Positions 56,878-64,000 of a stretch of DNA of 64,000 nt are shown piece after piece. The translations under genes and the position numbers were made by a program. The DNA comes from Comamonas testosteroni (GTDB taxonomy: Bacteria; Pseudomonadota; Gammaproteobacteria; Burkholderiales; Burkholderiaceae_C). A model generated the notes under the pieces. It searched no databases, was not told the origin of the DNA, and saw only the letters and a program-made list of their open reading frames with translations. How positions within the stretch are numbered: position 1 is the stretch's first letter; each line of letters opens with the position of its first letter. Location of the stretch: the NCBI RefSeq assembly GCF_003569915.1, contig NZ_KZ984463.1, positions 1 to 64,000 of the forward strand, read 5' to 3'.

Positions 56878-58422
56878 ATGACTGAACAAAATACCTCTTC
56901 TGCGGCAGAAAACACCGCCCCTCAGGACGAAAACAAACTCATCGCTGAGCGCCGCGAAAAACTCAAAGCTCTGCGCGAGCAGGCCAAGGCCGCCGGCACA
57001 GCCGCCTTCCCCAACGACTTCAAGCCCGCCCACCGCGCTGCGGCCCTGATCGCCGCCCACGGTGACAAGGAAGCCGAAGCCCTGGACGCCGAAGCCGCCA
57101 CCGTCAGCGTGGCTGGCCGCATGATGCTCAAGCGCGTGATGGGCAAGGCCAGCTTTGCCACCGTGCAGGACTCCACCGGCCGCATTCAGGCCTATGTGAC
57201 GCGCGACGCCGTGGGCGAAGAGGTCTATGCCGACTTCAAGAAGTGGGACCTGGGTGACATCATTGCCGTGGAAGGCACGCTGATGAAGACCAAGACCGGC
57301 GAGCTGTCGATCAAAGCCACCAAGATCCGCATGCTCACCAAGAGCCTGCGTCCCATGCCCGACAAGTTCCACGGCATGGCCGATCTGGAGCAGAAGGTGC
57401 GCCAGCGTTATGTGGACCTGATGATGAACGAGGACGCCCGCGCCCGCTTCGTCGCCCGCAGCAAGGCCGTCGCCGGCATTCGCGACTTCATGGTGGAAAA
57501 CGGCTTCCTCGAAGTCGAAACCCCCATGCTGCACCCCATCCCCGGCGGTGCCAACGCCAAGCCCTTCGTCACCCACCACAACGCGCTGGACCAGGAGATG
57601 TACCTGCGCATTGCGCCCGAGCTGTACTTGAAGCGCCTGGTGGTTGGCGGCTTCGAGCGCGTGTTCGAAATCAACCGCAACTTCCGCAACGAAGGTATCT
57701 CGGTACGTCACAACCCCGAGTTCACCATGATGGAGTTCTATGCGGCCTACTGGAACTACCAGGACCTGATGGACTACACGGAAAAGCTGATTCGCGACGC
57801 CGCCATGAAGGCCGTGGGTACGCTGGAGCTGACTTACGGCGGCAAGCCGGTCGATCTGAGCAAGCCCTTCGAGCGCCTGACCATCGTCGAAGCCATCGTC
57901 AAGTACACCGAAGCCGGTGACAACGTAGGCAACCGCGACTGGCTGATCAATGCCCTGAAGAAGCTGGGCATGAAGGAAGAAAAGGACAAGCTGTCCACCC
58001 GCACCCTGGCCAGCCTGCAAGTGCTGTACTTTGAAGAAGTGGTGGAAGAAAAGCTGTGGAACCCCACTTTCATCATGGAGCACCCCACCGAAATCTCGCC
58101 ACTGGCCCGCGCCAATGACGAGCGCCCCGAAGTGACCGAGCGCTTTGAGCTCTACATCACCGGCCGCGAATTCGGCAACGGTTTCAGCGAGCTGAACGAC
58201 GCCGAAGACCAGGCCGCGCGCTTTAACGCCCAGGTCGCAGCCAAGGACGGTGGTGACGACGAAGCCATGTACTTCGACCACGACTTTGTGCGCGCGCTGG
58301 AATACGGCATGCCCCCCACCGGCGGCTGCGGCATCGGCATCGACCGCTTCATGATGCTGCTGACCGATTCGGCCAGCATCCGCGACGTGATTCTGTTCCC
58401 CGCTCTGCGCCGCGAACAATAA
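56878..58422 (+). CDS. lysS: Lysine--tRNA ligase (class II)
   Basis: LysRS charges tRNA-Lys. The 514-residue class II enzyme has an N-terminal OB-fold anticodon domain ([18 protein letters not shown], about 75-190) and the catalytic core with motif 1 near [15 protein letters not shown], motif 2 in [20 protein letters not shown] in part, and motif 3 [17 protein letters not shown] 56878 (MTEQNTSS) is preferred over 56773, whose extra 35 residues do not fit. A terminator follows. Confidence 0.98.
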   Translation: MTEQNTSSAAENTAPQDENKLIAERREKLKALREQAKAAGTAAFPNDFKPAHRAAALIAAHGDKEAEALDAEAATVSVAGRMMLKRVMGKASFATVQDSTGRIQAYVTRDAVGEEVYADFKKWDLGDIIAVEGTLMKTKTGELSIKATKIRMLTKSLRPMPDKFHGMADLEQKVRQRYVDLMMNEDARARFVARSKAVAGIRDFMVENGFLEVETPMLHPIPGGANAKPFVTHHNALDQEMYLRIAPELYLKRLVVGGFERVFEINRNFRNEGISVRHNPEFTMMEFYAAYWNYQDLMDYTEKLIRDAAMKAVGTLELTYGGKPVDLSKPFERLTIVEAIVKYTEAGDNVGNRDWLINALKKLGMKEEKDKLSTRTLASLQVLYFEEVVEEKLWNPTFIMEHPTEISPLARANDERPEVTERFELYITGREFGNGFSELNDAEDQAARFNAQVAAKDGGDDEAMYFDHDFVRALEYGMPPTGGCGIGIDRFMMLLTDSASIRDVILFPALRREQ

Positions 58423-58440
58423 GCCTGCGCGCTTGACTGC

Positions 58441-58478
58441 AAGCTGCTTGCTCCTGCACAGGGGCAAGCAGCTTTTTT
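58441..58478 (+). terminator. Rho-independent terminator after lysS
   Basis: AAGCTGCTTGC and GCAAGCAGCTT form the stem, followed by TTTT. Confidence 0.88.
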
Positions 58479-58502
58479 CATGGCCACTCTATACTGGCCC
58501 GC

Positions 58503-59525
58503 ATGCAGATCCCTCAATACTGGGCGCAAGCGCGGCTGCGCCACTCGACAGGTATTCGTCATGGTGCCACGGTGCAGCGCTGGGGCTGGTCTGATATCAG
58601 CCAGGACGATGCCCAGGCCCATGCGCAGCAGCGGGCCGAGCAAGCGCTTGATGCTGTGCTCAAAGCCCCCAGCTGGCGACACCTGGGCAGAGATTTCGAG
58701 CGCATCGAATGGACGGGCGAGTACGGCCTTGATGGTGCAACGCCCATTCGTGAGGAAGTGCTGAAGCGCCGTGGCAGCACGGTGATGACGCGCAACAGCT
58801 ACGGCGCGCACTGCCTTAACACCGAGCAGGTAGCGATTGCCGATATCGACTACCCGCCTGAAAAGCGCCAACCGCGGTTTCCTCTTTTTTCGCTGATCGT
58901 GATTCTGGCTGCCTTGCCCTGGCTACTGGCGACGCCACTGGTCTGGAGCCCTGCGCAAATTGTCATCATCGTGCTGGTCGCAGCCATGGGCCTGCGTTTC
59001 CAGGCGGGTCTCAAACGGTGGATTCAAGCACGCCAAACGCAGCAGATACAGCCTGCCTCCACGACGGCGCAAGCCATGAACCGCGTGCAGCAAGTGCAAG
59101 CCAGACACCCCGACTGGGGGCTGCGTGTTTACCAGACGCCCAAGGGCCTGCGCATCATCGTCACCCACGCGCCCTGGGGCTGGCAGTCACCCGAGGTGCA
59201 GACGCTGTTTCATGAACTGGAGGTCGACCCAATCTACGCGCTGCTGTGCAGCCGCCAGCAATGCTTTCGCGCCCGCGTCAGCGGCAAGCCCTGGCGCATG
59301 GAGATGAATGGGCCTTCCACGCCTGAGCGGCGCTGGCCCGTCCAGCCCGAAAACCTGCCCGCCAGGCAGCAATGGAACCAGGCTTATGACCAGAAAAGCG
59401 GACAGTTTGCGGCCTGCCACTTTCTGGAGCAAATGGGCAACCCGGTTCTATGCGCCGAAGCCCAAGAGTTCATCCAGTGGCATGACAGCGCCTGCAATGC
59501 CTATAGCGATTTGCCATTGGCTTGA
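58503..59525 (+). CDS. Conserved hypothetical membrane protein (340 aa)
   Basis: I do not recognise a named family. The N-terminal part (1-110) has GATVQRWGWSDISQDDAQAH and NSYGAHCLNTEQVAIADID, patterns seen in unannotated proteins of many bacteria. Two adjacent membrane helices (LFSLIVILAALPWLLATPLV and IVIIVLVAAMGLRF) follow at about 125-170. The C-terminal part has LRVYQTPKGLRIIVTHAPWG and a Cys-rich FRARVSGKPWRMEM segment that looks like a compact alpha/beta domain. It starts 25 bases after the lysS terminator. The function is unknown. Confidence 0.72.
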   Translation: MQIPQYWAQARLRHSTGIRHGATVQRWGWSDISQDDAQAHAQQRAEQALDAVLKAPSWRHLGRDFERIEWTGEYGLDGATPIREEVLKRRGSTVMTRNSYGAHCLNTEQVAIADIDYPPEKRQPRFPLFSLIVILAALPWLLATPLVWSPAQIVIIVLVAAMGLRFQAGLKRWIQARQTQQIQPASTTAQAMNRVQQVQARHPDWGLRVYQTPKGLRIIVTHAPWGWQSPEVQTLFHELEVDPIYALLCSRQQCFRARVSGKPWRMEMNGPSTPERRWPVQPENLPARQQWNQAYDQKSGQFAACHFLEQMGNPVLCAEAQEFIQWHDSACNAYSDLPLA

Positions 59526-59649
59526 GTGAATTCACAGGGTACCGCCACACCACGCGCTTTGGAAACTAGCGTATAAAGTAACAAGAATTTACATCGCGAC
59601 GATATCTGTGTACGGTGTGACGTTTGTTTAGCGCCCCTCCCATTGCTTC

Positions 59650-60708
59650 ATGACAGCTTTGCCGCCTCTTGCTCCGGCCTCTTCTGCAATAGAGTCTTCC
59701 GGTGCACGCTTTTCTGCTCCTGACTCAACCGCACCGTTTTCCGTGCTGGTGGTGGAGGATCAAGCCGTCATGCGCGCCGCGCTGGTGACCGAGCTACGCC
59801 AGGCAGGCGTCACGCAGGTACTGGAGGCCGAAAACGGCCGCACGGCGCTGGCGCTGTTTCGCAGCGAACGGCCCGACCTGGTGCTGCTCGATATTCGCCT
59901 GCCCGGTGAAGACGGCTACTGGGTGGCCCGCCAGTTGCGCGAGGCCGAACCGGGCGAGTGGACGCCCATCATCTTCCTCTCCGGACTGGACAACGATCTC
60001 GATGTCTGGCGCGGCATTGAGGCCGGCGGGGACGACTACCTGGTCAAGCCCGTCAAGCCGATTGTGCTGGTCGCCAAGCTGCGCGCCATGCGCCGTCTGC
60101 TGGACATGCGCCGCCGTCTGGTCACGGTGTCTGCCGAGCTGCATCTGGCCAACCAGAAGCTCAATGAAATGGTGGAGCTGGATGCATTGACCGGCCTGGT
60201 CAACCGCCGTGGCATGGACCGCATACTGCATGCCGAGATTGCCGCCGCGCGGCGCGAGGGCAAGCCGCTGACGCTGATGCTCTGCGACCTGGACCATTTC
60301 AAGCAGTTCAACGACACCTACGGCCACGTACAGGGCGATGAATGCCTCAAGCAAGTGGGCCGCTTGCTGCGCGAAGTCTGCGTGCGCCCGCGCGATATTG
60401 CGGCGCGTTATGGCGGCGAGGAATTTGCCCTGATCCTGCCCAACACGCCGCGCTCCGGTGCCATGACATTTGCACGCGCGCTGGGGCAGATGCTCAAGTT
60501 CCTCAAGATACGCCCGCCAGGCACCGAGGAAGAACTGCTGCTGACACTGTCGGGCGGCATCACCACCTGCATTCCCGATGAGCACACCAGCGCCGAATCC
60601 ATGCTGATGCGCGCCGACGAGGCCCTGTATGCCGCCAAGGCTCAGGGACGCAACCGCTTCTTCAGCTTTGAGATGCAGATGGATACCATCGAACAAAGGC
60701 AAATTTAG
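59650..60708 (+). CDS. Response regulator with GGDEF output (diguanylate cyclase)
   Basis: The 352-residue protein makes cyclic di-GMP in response to phosphorylation. The receiver domain (about 32-150) shows FSVLVVEDQAVMRAALV, the phosphoacceptor Asp in LVLLDIRLPGEDGYW and the Lys in DDYLVKPVKP. The GGDEF domain (about 180-345) has the active signature YGGEEFALILP. RPRD five residues before GGEEF is the feedback I-site RxxD, so product inhibition is expected. A short helical linker lies between. The cognate kinase is not in the window. Confidence 0.95.
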   Translation: MTALPPLAPASSAIESSGARFSAPDSTAPFSVLVVEDQAVMRAALVTELRQAGVTQVLEAENGRTALALFRSERPDLVLLDIRLPGEDGYWVARQLREAEPGEWTPIIFLSGLDNDLDVWRGIEAGGDDYLVKPVKPIVLVAKLRAMRRLLDMRRRLVTVSAELHLANQKLNEMVELDALTGLVNRRGMDRILHAEIAAARREGKPLTLMLCDLDHFKQFNDTYGHVQGDECLKQVGRLLREVCVRPRDIAARYGGEEFALILPNTPRSGAMTFARALGQMLKFLKIRPPGTEEELLLTLSGGITTCIPDEHTSAESMLMRADEALYAAKAQGRNRFFSFEMQMDTIEQRQI

Positions 60709-60804
60709 TCCCCCCCTGAGGCGCTTTGCGCCTTCCCCCCGAGGGGACGACGCCATCGCCGCGAGGCGGCTCTTGCTTGGCGTCTCTGGTCTGGGGCATG
60801 CCTG
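60709..60804 (+). repeat. GC-rich palindromic post-stop element, copy 4 (after the GGDEF gene)
   Basis: Starts TCCCCCCCTGAGGCGCTTTG right after TAG, with GCGCTTTGCGCC stem, CCCCCCGAGGGGACGACGCC, GCCGCGAGGCGGCTCTTGCT and ends GGGGCATGCCTG. Confidence 0.8.
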
Positions 60805-60908
60805 TGCGCAGGCTTGTTTGCATCTTCGGGCTTGGGTTGGGCCAGATTTAACCGTTGCTCTCTCAATAGACGCTAGGATGCCCTTCTAGCGTTTTTTTAT
60901 TCTTGGTT

Positions 60909-61562
60909 ATGCGTCGTCTTCAAATGCACCTGCCCGAATGGATGCAGGAGTGGCTGGAAGTTCTGATTCCCGGACTTCAGATTTTTCTCATCATCTTGCT
61001 TGCCTGGCTGCTCAACCGGCTGCTCAAGCGCGTCATCGCGCGTGTCGGTCAGGCCTACAGCCTGCCGCATGAGCTGCTGCTGCCGCTGCGTGGCGTGTTC
61101 CGCTGGATCATCATTGCGGCGGCCATTCTGGCGATTCTGGAGCGGCTGGGCATGTCGGCCACCGTGCTGTGGACGGCCTTCACGGGCTTTGCCACCGTGG
61201 GTGCCGTCGCTTTCTTTGCGGCGTGGAGCGTGCTCTCCAATCTGTTCTGCGCGGTGTTGATCGTCACCGTCGGGCCGTTCAGGCTGGGCGACTATATCGA
61301 GCTGCTGGACACGGCCGAAAAACCCGGTGCCAAGGGCCGCGTGATTGACCTGAACATGCTCTACACCACGCTGCAGGATGAAAGCGCGCCGCCGGGCGTG
61401 CCCAATGTGCTGCAGATTCCCAATTCGCTGATCTTCCAACGCGTGATTCGCCGCTGGAAAGGCGGCATGCCCGCAGAAAACACACCCGCCTCCAGCCACG
61501 AAGAGGCCAGCGCCATGGCCATCGTGACCCCTGCGGCATCCAGCACTGCGGCGCAGGCCTGA
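60909..61562 (+). CDS. Small mechanosensitive channel, MscS-like
   Basis: The 217-residue protein matches the pore region of MscS: three hydrophobic helices at about 20-110 (LIPGLQIFLIILLAWLLN, IIIAAAILAILERLG, TVGAVAFFAAWSVLSNLFCA), then the beta domain start GPFRLGDYIEL and IPNSLIF. The cytoplasmic vestibule is shortened and ends in an Ala/Thr tail (TPAASSTAAQA). It opens under membrane tension. ATG 60909 is preferred over TTG 60903. Confidence 0.88.
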   Translation: MRRLQMHLPEWMQEWLEVLIPGLQIFLIILLAWLLNRLLKRVIARVGQAYSLPHELLLPLRGVFRWIIIAAAILAILERLGMSATVLWTAFTGFATVGAVAFFAAWSVLSNLFCAVLIVTVGPFRLGDYIELLDTAEKPGAKGRVIDLNMLYTTLQDESAPPGVPNVLQIPNSLIFQRVIRRWKGGMPAENTPASSHEEASAMAIVTPAASSTAAQA

Positions 61563-61577
61563 ACTTCTGCCGCCATC

Positions 61578-61618
61578 AAAAAAGGGCTTCCTCGGATATT
61601 TCCGTGGAAGCCCTTTTT
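61578..61618. terminator. Rho-independent terminator, bidirectional
   Basis: AAAAGGGCTTCC and GGAAGCCCTTTT form the stem with A and T runs on the two sides. It closes the MscS and purT genes. Confidence 0.88.
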
Positions 61619-61633
61619 CCTTGAACGTCCCGC

Positions 61634-62851
61634 TTACGGCTTGCGCGGCTTGACCTTGCTGGCGGCCAGCTTGGCCGTGGTGCGCGCAGCTTGCACATCC
61701 TTGTCGCGGGCCAGCGCCACGCCCATGCGGCGCTTCACAAAGCTCTCGGGCTTGCCAAACAGGCGCAGGTCCGTGCCGGGAATGGCCAGCGCTTCATCCA
61801 CGCCGTCAAACACCAGACCTTCGGCGTCCTGGCCGCCATAGATCACGGCGCTGGCGCCGGGGTTGCGCAAGCTGGCATCCACGGGCAGACCCAGAATGGC
61901 GCGGGCGTGCAGCTCGAACTCGCTTTGCCACTGCGTGATCAGCGTGACCAGACCCGTGTCATGCGGGCGGGGCGAGACTTCGCTGAACCAGACCTGATCG
62001 CCCTTCACAAACAACTCCACGCCAAACAGGCCCAGACCGCCCAGATCATCGGTGACGGCCTTGGCGATCTGGCGTGATTTTTCGAGAGCTGCGGGGTGCA
62101 TGGGGTGCGGCTGCCAGCTTTCCACATAGTCGCCGCTTTGCTGGATATGACCCACGGGGTCGCAAAAATGGGTTTCGATCTGACCGTTCGCGCCCTTGGC
62201 GCGCACCGTCAGCTGGGTGATTTCGTAGTCAAAGTCGATAAAGCCTTCAACAATCACGCGGCCCTTGGCCACGCGGCCACCGGCCATGGCGTAGTCCCAG
62301 GCCTTTGCCACGTCGGCCGGGCCGTCGATCTTGCTCTGGCCCTTGCCGGAGCTACTCATCACGGGCTTGACCACGCAGGGGTAGCCAATCGCGGCTTGGC
62401 CGTCGCTGCCATCAATCGCGGCCTGCAGCTCGGCCAGCGAATCGCAGAAGCGATAAGGGCTGGTGGGCAGGCTCAGGGTTTCTGCGGCCAGACGGCGAAT
62501 GCCTTCGCGGTCCATGGTCAAGCGAGCCGCGCGCGCGGTGGGAATGCAGGTGATGACGCCCGCAGCCTCCAGCTCTTCGAGCATGGGGGTGGCAATGGCT
62601 TCGATCTCAGGCACGACCAAATCGGGCTTGATCTCCTCAATCAGCGCCTTGAGCTGGGCCGGATCGCTCATGGTGATGGTGCGCGCATGGTGGGCCACCT
62701 GCTGGCCGGGCGCGTTCTCGTAGCGGTCCACGGCAATGGTTTCCACACCCAGGCGCTGCAGCGCAATCAGCACTTCCTTGCCCAGTTCGCCGCTGCCCAG
62801 CAGCATGACTTTGGTGGCATTGGGGGAGAGAGGGGTTCCGAGGGTCGTCAT
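61634..62851 (-). CDS. purT: Formate-dependent phosphoribosylglycinamide formyltransferase PurT
   Basis: PurT is the ATP-grasp enzyme that formylates GAR with formate in purine synthesis, in place of folate-dependent PurN. The 405-residue protein begins [20 protein letters not shown] and shows [30 protein letters not shown] (ATP-grasp lid), [21 protein letters not shown] and [11 protein letters not shown]. Start 62851 is preferred over 62881. PurN is not in the window. Confidence 0.96.
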   Translation of the reverse strand: MTTLGTPLSPNATKVMLLGSGELGKEVLIALQRLGVETIAVDRYENAPGQQVAHHARTITMSDPAQLKALIEEIKPDLVVPEIEAIATPMLEELEAAGVITCIPTARAARLTMDREGIRRLAAETLSLPTSPYRFCDSLAELQAAIDGSDGQAAIGYPCVVKPVMSSSGKGQSKIDGPADVAKAWDYAMAGGRVAKGRVIVEGFIDFDYEITQLTVRAKGANGQIETHFCDPVGHIQQSGDYVESWQPHPMHPAALEKSRQIAKAVTDDLGGLGLFGVELFVKGDQVWFSEVSPRPHDTGLVTLITQWQSEFELHARAILGLPVDASLRNPGASAVIYGGQDAEGLVFDGVDEALAIPGTDLRLFGKPESFVKRRMGVALARDKDVQAARTTAKLAASKVKPRKP

Positions 62852-62893
62852 AAATGCATCCTGCAGGCGTGACGCCGACAATGCGCCACCATG

Positions 62894-62928
62894 AAAAAAG
62901 GCTTGATCCGTACCAGCCGGATCAAGCC
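62894..62928 (-). terminator. Rho-independent terminator upstream of purT
   Basis: GGCTTGATCC and GGATCAAGCC form the stem; on the minus strand a T run follows. It ends the 63.1-kb gene on that strand. Confidence 0.8.
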
Positions 62929-63052
62929 CCCGATCATAGGCGAGCGTCAGTATCCCAATGCCGCTTTCGTGATCTGCGGCAGCACCATGACCGTCAGCAA
63001 CTGAGTGCGGGATTCAACACACCGACACTGAAACTGTGGCGCTTTCAGTGAA

Positions 63053-63118
63053 GTGATTTGCTACTCAATTAATAGCAAATAGTGCAATATCCATAATGAC
63101 AAGAGCCTGAAAACACTT
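63053..63118. repeat. AT-rich intergenic repeat, copy 7 (degenerate)
   Basis: The block TTTGCTACTCAATTAATAGC, then AAATAGTGCAATATCC and AAGAGCCTGAAAACA follows the order TAGC, GTCC-like, GAGCC seen in the family, but the inner arms are poor. Confidence 0.35.
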
Positions 63119-63122
63119 GAAA

Positions 63123-63485
63123 TCATCGCTGCAGGGGTGAGAAATGCTCGATGCGACACGGGCCTCTGTTCTTGCAAATACCATCCAGATAGCGGTAGCG
63201 CACGGTCACCGTCCTGCCCGGTTTGGGCCACTGGCGGCGCGGCAGCTCGCTCTGGTAGTCCGCCGTCTCGGGCCTGAAGCTCAGGGCCGAGCCGGGCTGC
63301 GGGCATTCGGCCTGCCCCTGTGCCTTCGCTTCGATCACCCGCGTCTGCAACTGTGCGCGCTGGGTCTGCTTGTCACGCACCTGCACCTTGAGGTCGCAGA
63401 TTTCCCAGCTGCCAGCCATGGCGCTTGAAACCATCAGCATGGGGCTGAGCACAGCGCAGAGTTGCAGAGCTTTGATCAAGGGCAT
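63123..63485 (-). CDS. Hypothetical exported protein (120 aa)
   Basis: This protein has a signal peptide (ALQLCAVLSPMLMVSSAMA, cleavage near residue 24) and a mature part of 96 residues with three or four Cys (WEICDLKV, AECPQPG, GICKNRGPCRIEHF), which may form disulfides in the periplasm. I do not recognise the family. It ends at a terminator before purT. Confidence 0.7.
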   Translation of the reverse strand: MPLIKALQLCAVLSPMLMVSSAMAGSWEICDLKVQVRDKQTQRAQLQTRVIEAKAQGQAECPQPGSALSFRPETADYQSELPRRQWPKPGRTVTVRYRYLDGICKNRGPCRIEHFSPLQR

Positions 63486-63499
63486 GGCCCGACTCGCTT

Positions 63500-63556
63500 T
63501 CTATCAAATTCATAGCTTACAGCCTATATTCAATATAGGCTAGAAGCTCGTTTGAT
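63500..63556. repeat. AT-rich intergenic hairpin repeat, copy 8
   Basis: AGCCTATATT (63521-63530) and AATATAGGCT (63532-63541) are perfect 10-base arms with one base between, flanked by CATAGCTTAC and AGAAGCTCG. It lies between the two last genes. Confidence 0.65.
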
Positions 63557-64000
63557 TCAATGTTTGGTCTGACTGTGCGCCGCACCGCGCTGCGGTATCA
63601 CGCCGGTCTCGAAGTCCATCTCCGCCGTCCACACCGCGTCGTCCCAGCTCCAGTTGGCGCTGGCCTGCTCCAGGCTGAGCACATACACGCCGCTCAGGTC
63701 CTTGACGCGCTCCTTGAGCCAGTCGATCTGGTCGCTGCGCACAAAGACCAGACAGCCCACGCCCCAGTCCGCCGTGGTCACGCCCAGCGATTGCAGCTGC
63801 GGCAGCAGCGGCGCGTACCAGCGCTCCACCCGTTCATTGATGCGGTTGACCAGCGCCAGCGGATAGCCGGAGGCCGAGACCTCGACCACATAGACCTGAC
63901 GGCGAGCGGGACGGATGGCGACAAAGGCCGGGCATTGCCAGCCGTCGGCCACTTCGTACTTGGGTGCGATAAAGGTTTCGCCATTGGCGGTGAGCAGCTG
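63557..64000 (-). CDS. Hypothetical protein (partial, 5' end outside the window)
   Basis: The frame is open from the right edge (QLLTANGETFIAPKYEV) to the stop at 63557, giving at least 147 residues; the start lies beyond the window. There is no membrane segment in the visible part. Segments such as FVAIRPARRQVYVVEVSASG and VTTADWGVGCLVFVRSDQI suggest an alpha/beta domain with PD-(D/E)XK-like spacing, but this is weak. I do not recognise it. Confidence 0.65.
   Translation of the reverse strand, partial: QLLTANGETFIAPKYEVADGWQCPAFVAIRPARRQVYVVEVSASGYPLALVNRINERVERWYAPLLPQLQSLGVTTADWGVGCLVFVRSDQIDWLKERVKDLSGVYVLSLEQASANWSWDDAVWTAEMDFETGVIPQRGAAHSQTKH

Noticed and set aside
56845..58467. 540-codon minus-strand frame opposite lysS
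   Set aside because: Shadow frame; low-complexity His/Gly/Val content.

Overview
This 64 kb window is chromosomal DNA of a betaproteobacterium, most likely a Comamonas or close relative (Comamonadaceae). The reasons are the GC-rich coding style, the block orders rpsF-priB-rpsR-rplI-dnaB, grpE-dnaK-dnaJ, leuC-leuD-leuB-asd-fimV-truA-trpF-trpB-trpA-accD and alaC/hom/thrC/mobB/moeA/moaD, and the intergenic repeats of that family. Species assignment is inference. Most of the window is housekeeping; no rRNA, tRNA, CRISPR array, prophage or intact insertion sequence was seen.

Layout. 0-1 kb: AT-richer end of a type IV pilus cluster (an unidentified 3' gene end overlapping a GspH/FimT pseudopilin). 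1-9.7 kb: ribD, a cardiolipin-synthase-like lipoprotein, dusC, a methyltransferase, a GNAT acetyltransferase and a coniferyl-type aldehyde dehydrogenase. 9.8-20.3 kb: clpB, then the molybdopterin genes moaE and mobB-moeA-moaD, split by an accessory block (two small unknowns, TetR/MFS pair, and an AtoE-type short-chain fatty acid transporter coupled to a recombinase-tail-like protein). 20.4-26 kb: thrC, an unknown exported protein, hom and an alanine-type aminotransferase. 26-29.6 kb: Mth938-like protein, peroxiredoxin, PIN-PhoH ATPase and a small membrane protein. 29.8-37 kb: dnaB and the S6/PriB/S18/L9 operon, divergent from grpE-dnaK-dnaJ with likely heat-shock promoters. 37-39.5 kb: YiiX-like hydrolase with a lipoprotein, and a Sel1-repeat protein. 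39.9-55.3 kb: LysR, leuCDB, a two-domain glycosyltransferase-like protein, asd, fimV, truA, trpFBA and accD. 55.3-64 kb: YggT, a LON-domain protein, lysS, an unknown membrane protein, a REC-GGDEF diguanylate cyclase, a small MscS channel, purT and two unknowns, the last cut by the window edge.

Metabolic logic: asd, hom and thrC (aspartate family), leuCDB (leucine) and trpFBA (tryptophan) lie among translation, replication and protein-folding genes. The strongest unexplained signal is upstream of asd: a 32-codon ORF ending in the run Ile-Thr-Ile-Lys-Thr-Ile-Thr, all end products of the pathway Asd feeds, followed by two mutually exclusive helices, one of which buries the asd ribosome-binding site. 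This looks like a translational attenuator.

Two dispersed repeat families mark the intergenic DNA: a GC-rich palindromic element placed immediately after four stop codons (hom, leuD, trpA, diguanylate cyclase), and a short AT-rich hairpin element in at least eight gaps. Other oddities are a perfect 14-bp AT-rich inverted repeat before asd, a trpF reading frame running 76 bp into trpB, and the broken moaD/moaE neighbourhood.
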